A stretch of DNA of 64,000 nucleotides, from positions 42,619,893 to 42,683,892 of the forward strand of contig CM068544.1 in assembly GCA_035048495.1 (NCBI GenBank), read 5' to 3'. The notes beneath the pieces are model-generated. The model was given only the letters and a program-made list of their open reading frames with translations, was not told the DNA's origin and ran no database searches. The DNA is from Euptelea pleiosperma. Its lineage: Eukaryota > Streptophyta > Magnoliopsida > Ranunculales > Eupteleaceae. A program made the position numbers and the translations under genes. The stretch's first letter is position 1. The number at the start of each line of letters is the position of its first letter. Positions 37,457 to 51,380 of the stretch are shown piece by piece.

Positions 37457-40400
37457 GACTGGTGTAGTAGAAAGGACATTCTAACCTTCATTTTCTTGTG
37501 CTAGTAAGGCACAAATGACTCGAATAATAGTTTCTACTCCTTAGAAACAGAGCTCGGAAGCTAAGGTGGCCTAGGCTTGGACATGATGATTACCCGCCCA
37601 TCTAGTGTTTTCGATGACAGCATTTTGAAAAATATTGGATCACGTCTTGTGCTCCAGTGGAGTCTCCCACTATCTTAAACTATTGGACTATTAAAGTCTT
37701 CGCTATAGATAGACCCAAGAGGAAGGCTTCGTACTTGGCCTCTTGATTTGAACATGGGAAATCGAGTTTGCAAGAAATCGGCATGACGGTGGAATCTGCC
37801 GCAATGAATAAAATTCTTGCCTGTCCTCTGATAGTCGTGGAGGTCCCATCAAAATAAAGTATCCAAGTTCCTTCAGGGGAATCTTCTTGGGCTATGGGAA
37901 ACGTCTGGCACTTCCACGAGATATCTTCATGTATTAAGGAGTCATCCAACCTGGGAATGTTTCAAGCAAGTCGACAATCGCTTGTCCCTTGATGGCCTTC
38001 AGGTGAAAAATTAGATGTCAAATTCAGACAACTGTAATAGTCATATAGCAGTGCATCCAGTTAATGTCGGTTTCGAAATGAGATATCGAACTAGGTCTAC
38101 TTTGGCGATGAGATGACCCTTCCTCGCCATCAGATAATGACGAATTTTTGGGTAGCATTGTTGAGGGCGAGACATGCACACTCGAATATCTGAACTAAAC
38201 GTCCTTGACACACGACTGGTGTAGTAGAAAGGACATTCTGACCTTCATTTTCCTATGCTAATAAGGCACCAATGACTCAAATAATAGTTTCCACTCCTTA
38301 GAAACAGAGCTCGGAAGCTAAGATGTCCTAAGCTTGGACATGATGATTACCCACCCATCTAGTGTTTTCGATGATAGCATTTTGAAAAATATTAGATCAC
38401 GTCTTGTGCTCTAGTGGAGTCTCCCTCTATCTTAAACTATTGGACTCCTAAATTCTTCGCTATAGATAGACCAAAGGAGAAGGCTTCGTACTCGGCCTCT
38501 TGATTTGAACATGGGAAATCGAGTTTGCAAGAAATCGGCATGACGGTGGAATCTACCGCATTGAATAAAATTCTTGCCTATCCTCTGATAGTCGTGGAAG
38601 TCCCATCAAAATAAAGTATCCATGTTCCTTCAGGGGAATCTTCTTGGGCTATGGGAAACGTCTGGCACTTCCACGAGATATCTTCATGTATTAAGGAGTC
38701 ATCCCCCCTGGTAATGTTGCTAACAAGTCGACAATCGTCTGTCCTTTGATGGCCTACGGGTGAAAGCATTAGATGTCAAATTCAGACAACTGTAATAGCC
38801 ATCTAGCAGTGCGTCCAGTTAATGTCGGTTTCGAAATTAGATATCGAACAAAGTTTGCTTTGGTGAGAAATGCAAACTAGAACTTCGGATATCGGAGCTA
38901 AGCGTCCTTATCACACGACAGGTGTTGTAGATAGGACATTCCGACCTTCATCTTCTCGTGCTAGTAAGGAACCAATGACTCGAATAATAGTCTCCTCTCC
39001 TTAGAAAATGAGCTTGGAAACTAAGGTGGCCAAGGCATCGAGTGGAGTCTTCCTCTATCTTGAAGTACTGGACTCCTAAATTCTTCGCTATAGATAGACC
39101 CCAGGGAAATCGAGTTTGCAAGAAATAGGCATGACCGAGCAATTTGCCGCAATGAAAAAAACTTTTGCATCTCCTCTGGTAATCGTGGAGGACCCATCAA
39201 AATAAAGTATCCATATTCCCTCAGGGGAAGTTTCTTGGGCAATGGGAAACTCCAGCACTTCCACGAGATATCTTCATGTATTATTGAGTCATCCACCCTG
39301 GAAATGTTGCTAGAAAGTCGACAATCGCTTGTCCCTTGATGGCCTTCGGGTGAAAAATTAAATGTCAAATTAAGACAACTGGAATAGGCATCAAGCAGTG
39401 CGTCCAGTTAATGTTGGTTTCGAAATGAGATATCAAACTAGGTCCGCCTTGGCAATGAGATGACCCTTACTCGCCATTAGACAATGACGAAAATTTTGGG
39501 TAGAATGGATAGGGCGAAACTTGCACACTCGAAGTTCGGATATCGGAGTCAAACGTCCTTAGCACACGACAGGCGTAGTAGATAGGACATTCCGACCTTC
39601 ATCTTCTTGTGCTAGTAACGAACCAATGACTCGAATAATAGTCTCCTCTCCTTAGAAAATAAGCTTGGAAACTAACGTGGCTAAGGCATCGAAATGACGA
39701 TTACCTGCCCATCCAGTGTGTTCGATAATAGCATTTTGAAAAATATTGGATCGCGTCATGTGCTCCCATGGAGTCTCCGTCTATCTTGAAGTACTGGGCT
39801 CCTAAATTCTTCGCTATAGATAGATCCAAGAGGAAGGCTTCGAACTCGTGCTCTTGATTTTGAACAAGGGAGATCTAGTTTGAAAGAAATCGGCATGACC
39901 GTGGAATCTGCCGCAATAAAAAAAAACTCTTGCATCTCCTCCAGTAATCGTGGAGAACCCATCAAAATAAAGTATCCAAGTTCCTTCAGGGGAAGTTTCT
40001 TGGGCATGGGAAACGCCAAGCACTTCCACGAGATATCTTCATGAATTAAAGAGTCATCCACCCTGGGAATGCTGCAAGCAAGTCGACAATCAATTGTCCC
40101 TTGATGGCCTTCGGGTGAAAACATTAGATGTGAAATTAAGACAACAGTAATAGGCATCAAGCAGTGCATCCAGTTACTGTCGGTTTCGAAATGAGATATC
40201 GAACTAGGTCCGCCTTGGCAATGAGATGACCCTTACTCGCCATCAGATAATGACGAAAATTTTGGGTAGCATGGATATCGGAGCTATTCGTCCTTATCAC
40301 ACGACAGGTGTAGTAGATAGGACATTCCGACCTTCATCTTCTTGTGCTAGTAAGGAACCAATGACTCGAATAATAGTCTCCTCTCCTTAGAAAATCAGCT

Positions 40401-43400
40401 TGGAAACTAAGGTGGCCAAGGCATCGACATGACGATTACCTGTCCCTCCAGTGTGTTCGACGATAGCATTTTGAAAAATATTGGATCAAGTCTTGTGCTC
40501 CCGTGGAGTCTCGCTCCATCTTGAACTACTAGACTCCTAAATTCTTCGCTACAGATAGACCTAAGAGGAAGGATTCATACTCGTGCTCTTGATTTGCACA
40601 AGGGAAATCTAATTTGCAAGAAATCGGCATGACCAAGGAATCTGCCACAATGAAAAAAACTCTTGCATCTCCACCGGTAAGTGAGGAGGACCCATCAACT
40701 TAAAGTATCCATGTTCCCTCAAGGGAAGTTTCTTGGGCAATGGGAAACACCTGGCACTTCCATGAGATATCTTCATGTATTAAGGAGTCATCCAACCTGG
40801 GAATGTTGCTAGCAAGTCGACAATCGCTTGTCCCTTGATGGCCTTCGGGTGAAAAATTAGATGTCAAATTCACACAACTGTAATTGCCATCTAACAGTGC
40901 GTCCAGTTAATCTCGGTTTCGAAATGAGATCTCGAACAAGGTCCGCTTTGGCGATGAGATGACCCTTCTTCGCCATTAGATAATTACGAAATTTTGGGGC
41001 AACATGGATCAGGGCGAGATATGCACACGCGAACTTCGGATACCGGAAGTAAACGTCCTTAACACACGACTAGTGTAGTAGAAAGGACATTCCGACCTTC
41101 ATTTACCTGTGCTAGAAAGCCACCCATGACTCGAATAATAGATTCCTCTCCTAAGAAACAGAGCTTGGAAGCTAAAGTGGCCAAGGAATTGATATGACTA
41201 TTACCTACCCGTCCAGTGTGTTCGATGATAGCATTTTGAAAAATATTCGATCCCGTCTTGTGCTCCCGTGGAGTATCCCTCTATCTTGAACTATAGGACT
41301 TCTAAATTCTTCCATTTAGATAGACACAAGAGGAAGGCTTCGTACTCGGCCTCTTGATTTGGACAAGGGAAACCAAGTTTGCAAGAAATCGGCATTACGG
41401 TGGAATCTGCCGCAATGAAAAAAACTCGTGCATCTCCTCCGGTAATCGTGGAGGAACCATCAAAATAAATTATCAATGTTCCCTCAGGGGAATCTTCTTG
41501 GGCTATGGGAAATGTTTGGCACATCCACGAGATATCTTCATGTATTAAGGCGTCATCCACCCTGGTAATGTTGCTAACAGGTCGACAATGGCCTGTCCTT
41601 TGATGACCTTCAGGTGAAAACATTAGATGTCAAATTCAGACAACTGTAATAGACATCTAGCAGTGCGTCCAGTTAATGTCGGATTCGAAATGAGATATCG
41701 AACAAGAATTGCTTTGGCAATGAGATGTCCCTTCCTCGCCATCAGATAATGACGAAATTTTTGGGTAGCATGAATGAGGGCGAGGTATGCAAACTCGAAC
41801 TTCGGATATCGGAGCTAAACGTCCTTAACACACTACTGGTGTAGGAGATAAGACATTCCGACATTCATCTTCTTGTGCGAGTAAGGCACCAATGACTCGA
41901 ATAATAGTTTCCTCTCCATAGAAACAGAGCTTGGAAGCTAAGGTAACCAAGGCATCGACATGACGATTACCGGCCCATCCAGTCTGTTCGATGATAGCAT
42001 TTTGAAAAATATTAGATCACGTCTTGTGCTCCCGTGGAGTCTCCCTCTATCTTGAAGTTCTGGACTCCTAAATTCTTCGCTATAGATAGACCAAAGAGGA
42101 AGGCTTCGTACTCGTGCTCTTGATTTGACCAAGGGAAATCCAGTTTGCAAGAAATCCGCATGACCATAGAATCTGCCGCAATGAAAAAAACTCTTGCATC
42201 TTCTCAGGTAATCGTGGAGAACCCATCAAAATATAGTATCCATGTTCCCTCAGGGGAACTTTCTTGGGCAATGGGAAACGCCTGGCACTTCCACGAGATA
42301 TCTTCAAGTATGAAGGAGTCACCCACACTGAGAATGTTGCTAGCAAGTCGACAATCGCTTCTCCCTTAATGGCCTTCGGGTGAAAAATTAGACGTCAAAT
42401 TCAGACAACTGTAATAGCCATCTTGCGGTGCATCCAATTAATGTCGGTTTCGAAATGAGATATCAAACTAGGTCTGCTTTGGCGATGACCCTTCCTCGCC
42501 ATCCGATAATTACGAAATTTTTGGGTAGCATTGATCAAGGCGAGTCATGCACACTCGGACTTCGGATATCGGAACTAAACGTCCTGAGCACACGACTGGT
42601 GTAGTAAAATGGACATTCCGACCGTCATTTTCTTCTGCTAGTAAGGCACTAATGACTCGAATAATAGTTTCCTTTGCTAAAAAATAGATCTTGGAAGCTA
42701 AAGCGGCCAAGTAATCGACATGACGATTATCCACCCATCAAATGTCTTCGATGATAGCATTTTGAAAAATATTGAATCACGTCTTATGGTCCCCTGGAGT
42801 CTCCTTTATCTTGTACTATTGGACTCCTATATTCTTCGGTTTAAATAGACACAAGAGGAAGGCTTCGTACTCAGCCTCTTGATTTGAACATGGGAAATCG
42901 AGTTTACAAGAAATTGGCATGACCGTAGAATCTGCCACAATGAAAAAAAACTCTTGCATCTACTCCGGTAATCATAGAGGACCCATCAAAACAAAGTATC
43001 CATGTTACCTCAAGGGACGCTTCTTGGGCTATGGGAAACGTCTGGCACTACCATGAGATATCTTGATGTATTAAGGAGTCATCCACCCTGGGAATGTTGC
43101 TAGCAAGTCGACAATCGCCTGTCCTTTGATGGGCATCGGGTGAAAAAGTAGATGTCAAATTCAGACAACTGTAATAGCAATCTACCAGTGCGTCCAGTTA
43201 ATGTCGGTTTCGAAAGGAGATATCGAACTAAGTCCGCTTTGGTAATCAGATAACACTTACACGTCATCAGATAATGACAAAAAATTTGGGTAGCATGGAT
43301 GAGGGTGAGGCATGCACACTCGAACCTCGGATATCGGAGCTAAACGTCCTAAACACACGACTGGTGTAGTAGATAGGACATTTCGACCTTCATCTTCTTG

Positions 43401-46400
43401 TGTTGGTAAAGCACCAATAACTTGAATAATAGTTTTCATCACTCGAATAATAGTTTTCTCTCCTTAGAAACAGACTTTGGAAACTAAGGTGGCCAAGGCA
43501 TCAACATGACGATCATCCGCCCGTCCAGTATGTTCATTGATAGCATTTTGAAAAATATTGGATCACCTCTTGTGCTCTCGTGGAGTCTCCCTCTATCTTG
43601 AACTATTGGACTCCTAAATTCTTCGCTTTAGCTAGACACAAGAGAAAGGCTTCGTACTCAGCCTCTTGATTTGAACATGCGAAATCGAGTCTGCAAGAAA
43701 TCAGCATGACCGTGGAATCTGCCGCGATGAAGAAAACTGTTGCATCTCCTCCAATAATCGTAGAGGACCCATCAAAATAAAGCATCCATGTTCCCTCAGG
43801 GCAAGTTTCTTGGGCAATGGGTAACGTCTGGCACTTCCACGAGATATCTTCATGTATTAAGCAGTAATCCACCCTGGGAATGTTGCTTGGAAGTCGATAA
43901 TAGCTTGTCCCTTAATGGCCTTCGGGTGAAAAATTAGATGTCAAATTCAGACAACTGTATTAGCCATCTAGTAGTGCGTCCAGTTAATGTCGGTTTCGAA
44001 ATAAGATATCCAACTACGTTTGCTTTGTCGATCAGATGACCCTTCTTCGCCATCAGATAATGACGAAATTTTTGGGTGGCAAGGATGAGGGCGAGGCATG
44101 CAAACTCGAACTTTAGATATTGGAGCTAAACGTCCTTAACACACGTCTGGTGTAGTAGAAAGGACAATCCGACCTTCATTTTCTAGTACTCTTAAGGCGC
44201 CAATGACTAGAATAATAGTTTTCATGACTCGAATAATAGTTTCCTCTCCTTTGAAACAGAGCTCGAAGCTCAGGTGGCCAAGGCAACGACATGATGATTA
44301 CCCGCCCATCTAGTGTGTTCGATGATAGCATTTTGAAAATATTGGATCAAGTCTTGTGCTCCCGTGGAGTCTCCCTTTATCTTGAACTATCGGACTCCTA
44401 AATTCTTCGCTATAGATAGACCCAAGAGGAAGGCTTCGTTCTCGGCCTCTTGATTTGAACATGGGAAATCGAATTTCCAACAAATAGGCATTACGGTGGA
44501 ATCTACCGCAATGAAAAAAACACTTGCTTGTCCTCCGGTAGTCGTGGAGGACCCATCAAAATAAAGTATCTATGTTCCCTTAGGGGAAGCTTCTTGGGCT
44601 ATGGGAAACATCTGGCACTTCCAGGAGATATCTTTATGTATTAAGGAGTCATCCACCCTGGGAATGTTGCTAGCAAGTCGACAATCGCCTGTCATTTGAT
44701 GGGCTTTGGGTGAAAAATTAATTGTCAAATTAAGAAAACTGCAATAGCCATCTTCCAGTGCGTCCCGTTAATGTCGGTTTTGAAATGAGATATCGAACTA
44801 GGTCCGCTTTGTTGATGAGATGACCCTTCCTCGCCATCAGATAATGGCGAACTTTTTGGGTCGCATGGATGAGTGCGAGGCATGCACACTCGAACTTCAG
44901 ATATCAAAGCTAAACGTCCTTAACAGACGACTAGTGTAGTAGATAGGACATTCCGACCTTCATCTTCTTGTGTTAGTAAGGCACCAATTACTCGAATAGT
45001 AGTTTTCATGACTCGAATAATAGTCTCCTCGCCTTAGAAAATGAGCTCGGAAACTAATGTGGCCAAGGCATCGACATGACGATTACCCGCCCGTCCAATG
45101 TGTTCGATGAAGGCATTTTGAAAAATATTGGATGAAGTCTAGTGCTCCCTTGGAGTCTTCCTCTATCTTGAAGTACTAGAGCCCTAAATTCTTCGCTATA
45201 GATAGACCCATGAGTAAGGCTTTGTACTCGGCCTCCTAATTTGAACATGGGAAATCGAGTTTGCAAGAAATCGGCATGACAGTGGATCAGCCGCAATGAA
45301 AAAAACTCTTGCATCTCCTCCAGTATTCGTGGAGGACCCATCAAACCAAATTATCCACGTTCCTTCAAGGGAGGCTTCTTGGGCTATGGGAAACGCTTGG
45401 CACTTCCACGAGATATCTTCACGTATTAAGGTGTCATCGAATCTAGGAATGTTGCTTGCAAGTCGACAATCGCCTGTCCTTTGACAGCCTTCGGGTGAAA
45501 AATGAGTTGTCAAATTCAGACAACAGTAATAGCCATCTAGCAGTGCGTCCAGTTAATGTCGGTTTCGAAAAGAGATATTGAACTAGGTTTGCTTTGGCAA
45601 TGAGATTACCCTTCCTAACCATCAAATAATGACGAAATTTTTGGGTAGCACGGATGAGGGGCGAGGCATGAAAACTCGAACTTCGGACATCGGGGCTAAA
45701 CGTCCTTGAGACACGACTGGTGTTGTAGATAGGACATTCCGACTATCATCTTCTTGTGCTAGTAAGGCACCAATGACTCGAATAATAATTTTCATCACTC
45801 GAATAAGAGTTTCCTCTCCTTAGAAACAGAGCTTGGAAGCTAAGGTGGCCAAGGCATCGACATGACGATTACCCGCCCGTCCAGTCTGTTCGATGATAGC
45901 ATTTTGAAAACTATTGGATCACGTCTTACGCTCCCGTGGAATCTCCCTCTATATTGAACTACAAGACACCTAAATTCTTCGCTATAGATAGACCCAAGAG
46001 GAAGGCTTCGTACTCGGCCTCTTGATTTGAACACGGGAAATCGAGTTTGCAAGAAATCCGCATGACTGTGGAATCTTCCGCAATGAAAAAAACTCTTGCC
46101 TGTCCTCTGGTAGTAGTGGAGGACCCATCAAAATAAAGTATCCATGTTCCCTCAGGGGAATCTTCTTCGACAACGGGAAACGTCTGGCACTTCTATGAGA
46201 TATCTTCATGTATTAAGGAGTCATCCACCCTAGGAATGTTGTTAATAAGTCGACAACCGCCTTCCCTTCGATGGCCTTCAGGTGAAAACTTTAGATGTCA
46301 AATTCAGACAATTGTCATAGCCATCTAGCAGTGCGTCCAGTTAATGTCGGTTTCGAAATGAGATATCGGACTAGGTCCGCCTTGGCAATTAGAAGACCCT

Positions 46401-49400
46401 CATTCGCCCTTAGATAATGACGAAAGTTTTGGGTAGCATGGATGAGGGCTAGGCATGCAAACTCGATCTTCGGATATCAGAGCTAAACATCCTTAACACA
46501 CGACTGGTATAGTAGATAGGACATTCCGACCTTCATCTTCTTGTGCTAGTAAGGCACCAATGACTCGAATTATAGATTTCATGACTCGAATAATAGTTTC
46601 CTCTCCTTAGAAATAGAGCATGGAAGCTAAGGTTGCCAAGGTATCGACATCATGATTACCCGCCCGTTCAGTCTGTTCGATGATAGTATTTTTAAAAATA
46701 TTCGATCACGTCATGTGCTCCCGTGGAGTCTCTCTCTATCTTGAACTACTGGACTCCTAAATTTTTCACTATAGATAGACACAAGTGGTAGGCTTCATAC
46801 TTGGCCTCTTGATTTGAATATAGGAAATCGAGTTTGCAAGAAATAGTCATAATCGTGGAATCAGCAGCAATGAAAAAAACTCTTGCATCTCCTCTGGTAA
46901 TCGTGGAGGACCCAACAAAATAAATTATCCATGTTCCCTCAGGGGAAGCTTCTAGGGCTATGGGAACGTCTGGCACTTCCACGAGATATCTTCATGTATT
47001 AAGGAGTCATCCACCCTGGGAATGCTGCTAACAAGTCGACAATTGCCTGTCCTTTGATGGTCTTCGGGTGAAAACATTTGATGTCAAATTCAGACAACTG
47101 TAATAGCCATCGAGCAGTGCGTCTAGTTAATGTCGGTTTCGAAATGAGCTATCGAACTAAGTCCGCTTTCACGATGAGATGACCCTTCCTCGCCATCGGA
47201 TAAGGAAGAAATTTTTGGGTAGCATGGATGAGGGCGAGGCATGCACACTCGAACTTCGGATATCAGAGCTAAACGTCCTTAACACACGACTGGTGTAGTC
47301 GATAGGACATTCCGACCTTCATCTTCAAGTGCTAGTAAGACACCAATGACACGAATAATAGTTTCGCCTCCTTAGAAACAGAGCGTGGAAGCTAAGATGG
47401 CCAAGGAATCGACATGATGATTACCCGCCAATCTAGTGTGTTCGATTATAGCATTTTGAAAAATATTGGATCGAGTCTAGTGATCCCGGGGAGTCTCCCT
47501 TTATCTTGAACTATAGGACTCCTTAATTCTTCGCCAAAGAACGACCCAAGAGGAAGGCTTCGTACTCGGCCTTTTGATTTGAACATGGGAAATCGAGTTT
47601 GCAGGAAATCGGCATGACCGTGGACTTTGCCACAATGAAAAAAACTCTTGCATCCTCTCCGCTAATCGTAGAGGACCCATCAAAACAAAGTATATATGTT
47701 ACCTCAGGGGAAGCTTCTTAGGCTATGGGAAACGTTTGGTACTTGCACGAGATATCTTGAATTATTAAGGAGTCATCCACCATGGGAATGTGGCAACAAG
47801 GTTGACAATCACATGTGCTTTGATGACCTTCGGGTGAAAAATGAGATGTTAAATTCAGACAACTGTAGTAGCCATCTACCAGTGCATCCAGTTAATGTCG
47901 GTTTCGAAATGAGATATCGAACTAAGTCCGCTTTGGCGATGACATGACCCTTCCTCGCCATCAGATAATGACGAAATTTTTGGGTCGCATGGATCAGGGC
48001 GAGGCATGCACACTCAAACTTCGGATATCGGAGCTAAACGTCCTTAACACATGACTGGTGTAGTAGATAGAACATTCCGACCTTCATCTTCTTGTGCTAG
48101 CAAGGCACCAATGACACGAATAATAGTTTTCATGACACGAATAATAGTTTCGCTACCTTAGAAACAGAGCGCGGAAGGTAAGGTGGTGAAGGCATCGACA
48201 TAACGATTACACGCCCGTCCGGTCTAGTGCTACCCAACAGTATCGCTCTATCTTAAACTATTGGACTCCTAAATTCTTTGCAATAGATAGACCCAAGAGG
48301 AAGGCTTCGTACTCGGCCTCTTGATTTGAATATGGTAAATCTAGTTTGTAAGAAATCGGCATGACCGTGGAATCTGCCGCAATGAAAAAAACTCTTGCAT
48401 GTCCTCCGGTTGTCGTGCAGGATCCATCAAAATAAAGTATCTATGTTTCCTCAGGGGAAGCTTCTGGAGCTATGGGAAACGCCTAGCACTTCCACGAGAT
48501 ATCTACATGTGTTAAGGAGTCATCCACCCTGAGAATGTTTCCAGCAAGTCGACAATCGCCTGCCCTTTGATAGCCTTCGGGTGAAAAATTAGATGTCAAA
48601 TTAAGAAAAATGTAATAGCCATCTAGCAGTGCGTCAAGTTAATGTCGGATTCGAAATGAGATATCGAACTAAGTCCGCTTTGGCGATGAGATGACACTTC
48701 TTCGCCATCAGATAATTACGAAATTTTTGGGTAGCATGGATGAGGGAGAGGCATGCAAACTCGAATTTCAGATATCGGAGCTAAACGTGCTTAACACATA
48801 ACTAGTGTAGTAGATAGGACATTCCGACCTTCATCTTCTTGTATTAGTAAGGCACCAATGACCCGAATAATAGTTTCCTCTCCTAAGAAACAGAGCATGA
48901 AGCTAAATTGGCCAAGGAATCGACATTACGATTACCTGCTCGTCCAGTGTGTTCAATGATAGCATTTTAAAAAATATTGGATAGTGTTGTGCTCCCGTGG
49001 AGTCTCCCTCTATCTTGAAGTACTGGACTCCTAAATTCTTTGCTATAGATAGACCCAAGAGGAAGGCTTCGTACTCTGCCTCTTGATTTGAACATGGGAA
49101 AGCGAGTTTGCAAGAAATCGGCATTACCGTGGAATCTGCCGCAATGAAAAAAACTCATGCATTTGCTGCAGTAATTGTGGAGGACCCATCAAAATAAAGT
49201 ATCAATCTTCCCTCAGGGGAAGTTTCTTGGGCAAGGGGAAACGTCTGGCACTTCCACGAGATATCTCCATGTATTAAGGAGTCATCCACCATGGGAATGT
49301 TGCTAGCAAGTCGACAATCGCCTGTCCCTTGATGGCCTTCAGGTGAAAAATTAGATGTCAAATTCAGACAAATGTAATAGCCATCTAGCAATGTGTCCAG

Positions 49401-51038
49401 TTAATGTCAGTTTCGAAATGAGATATCGAACTAGGTCCGCTTTGGCAATGAGATGACCCGTACTCATCATCAAATAATGAAAAAAAAATTGGGTAGCATG
49501 GATAAGGGCGAGGCATGCACACTCGCACTTCGGATATTGGAGCTAAACTTCCTTAACACACAACTGGTGTAGTAGATAGGACATTCCGACATTCATCTTC
49601 TTGTGCTAGTAAGGCTCCAATGACTCGAATAATAGTCTCCTCTCCTTAGAGAATGAGCTTGGAAACAAAGGTGGCAAAGGCATCGGCATGACGATTACCT
49701 ACCCGACAAGTGTGTTCGATGATAGCATTTTGAAAAATATTGGATCAAGTCTTGTGGTCCCGTGGAGTCTCCCTTTATCTTGAACTACTGGACTCCTAAA
49801 TTCTTCGCTATAGATAGACCCATGAAAAAGGCTTCGTTCTCGGCCAATTGATTTGAACATGGGAAATCGAGTTTGCAAGAAATCGGCATGACCGTGGAAT
49901 TCGCCGCAATGAAAAAAACTCTTGCATCTCCTCCGGTAATCATAGAGAACCCATCAAAATAGAGTGTCCATGTTACCTCAGGGGAAGCTTCTTGGACATT
50001 GGGAAACGATTGGCACTTCCACGAGATATCTTGATGTATTAAGGAGTCATCCACCACAGGAATGTTGCTAGCAAGTCAACAATCACCTGTCCTTTGATGG
50101 CCTTCGGGTGAAAAATTAACTGTCAAATCAAGACAACTGTACTAGCCACCTCGCAATGTGTCCCGTTAATGTCGGTTTCAAAATGAGATATCGAATGACT
50201 CGAATAATAGTCTCCTCTCCTTAGAAAATCAGCTTGGAAACTAAGGTGTCCGATGATAGTATTTTGAAAAATATTGGATCACATCTTGTGCTCCCGTGGA
50301 GTCTCCCTCTATCTTGAACTATTGGACTCCTAAGTTCTTCACTTTAGATAGACACAAAAGGAAGGCTTCGTACTTGGCCACTTGATTTGAACAGGGGAAA
50401 TCGAGTTTGCAAGAAATCGGCAATACCGTGGAATCTGCCGCAATGTAAAAAACTTTTGCATCTCCTCCAGTAATCGTTGTGGACCCATCAAAAAAAAGTA
50501 TCTATGTTACCTCAGGGGAAGCTTCTAGGGCTGTGGGAAACGTCTGGCACTTCCACGAGATATCTAGATGTATTAAGGAGTCATCCACCATGGGAATGTT
50601 GCTAACAAGTCGACAATCGCTTGTCCTTTGATGGCCTTCGGGTGAAAAATTAGATGTAGAATTCAGACAACTGTAACAGCCATCTAGCAGTGCGTCCTAT
50701 TAATGTCCGTTTCGAAATGAGATATCGAACTAGGTCCGCTTTGGCAATGTGATGACCCGTACTCATCATCAGATAATGACAATTTTTGGGTAGCATGGAT
50801 GAGGGCGAGGCATGCACACTCGAACTTCGGATATCGGAGTAAACGTCCTTAACACACGACTGGTGTCGTAAATAAGACATTCCGACATTAGTTTCACCTC
50901 CTTCAAAACAGAGTGTGGAAGGTAAGGTGGCGAAGGCATCGACATAACGATTACCCGCCCGTCCAGTGAGTTCGATGATAGCATTATAAAAAATATTGGA
51001 TCGAGTCTAGTGCCCGTGGAGTCTACTTGTATCTTGAA

Positions 51039-51380
51039 CTATTGGACTCCTAAATTCTTCGCAATAGATAGACCCAAGAGGAAGGCCTCGTACTCGGCCT
51101 CATGATTTGAATATGTGAAATCTAGTTTGCAAGAAATCGGCATGACCATGTAATCTGCCGCAATGAAAAAAACTCTTGCATCTCCTCCGGTAGTCGTGCA
51201 AGATCCATCAAAATAAAGTATCAATGTTTCCACAGGGGAAGCTTTTGGGGCTATGGGAAAAGCCTGGCACTTCCACGAGATATCATCATGTATTATGGAG
51301 TCATCCACCCTGGGAATGTTTCTAGCAAGACGACAATCGCCTGCCATTTGATAGCCTTCGAGTGAAAAATTAGATGTCAA
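51039..51380 (-). pseudogene. Second RNase H fragment in array unit
   Basis: 113 residues with ILYFDGSCTTTGGDARVFF, DFTYSNHEAEYEAFLLGLS and the usual IAKNLGVQ end. The catalytic Asp and Glu motifs are kept, but it ends before the GDS and NRHVDA parts, which fall in other frames. Confidence 0.75.

Larger units (their letters stand above)
36761..37517 (-). repeat. Representative 757-bp array unit
   Basis: Measured between successive actcgaataa words. Read on the - strand it starts with the first (Ty3-type) RNase H: an IYYTSRVL-like block, then HATQKFRYYLMARKGHL, YLISKPTL and LLQLSEFDI (37,456-37,253). A linker follows, with an HPKAIKGQ-type motif in another frame and HEDISWKC. Then comes the second RNase H from about 37,125 to 36,780, with ILYFDGTS, DFPCSNQEAEYKAFLLGLS and, in another frame, the NRHVDA region. 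The next unit's first RNase H follows directly. It illustrates the order used throughout the array. Confidence 0.85.
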
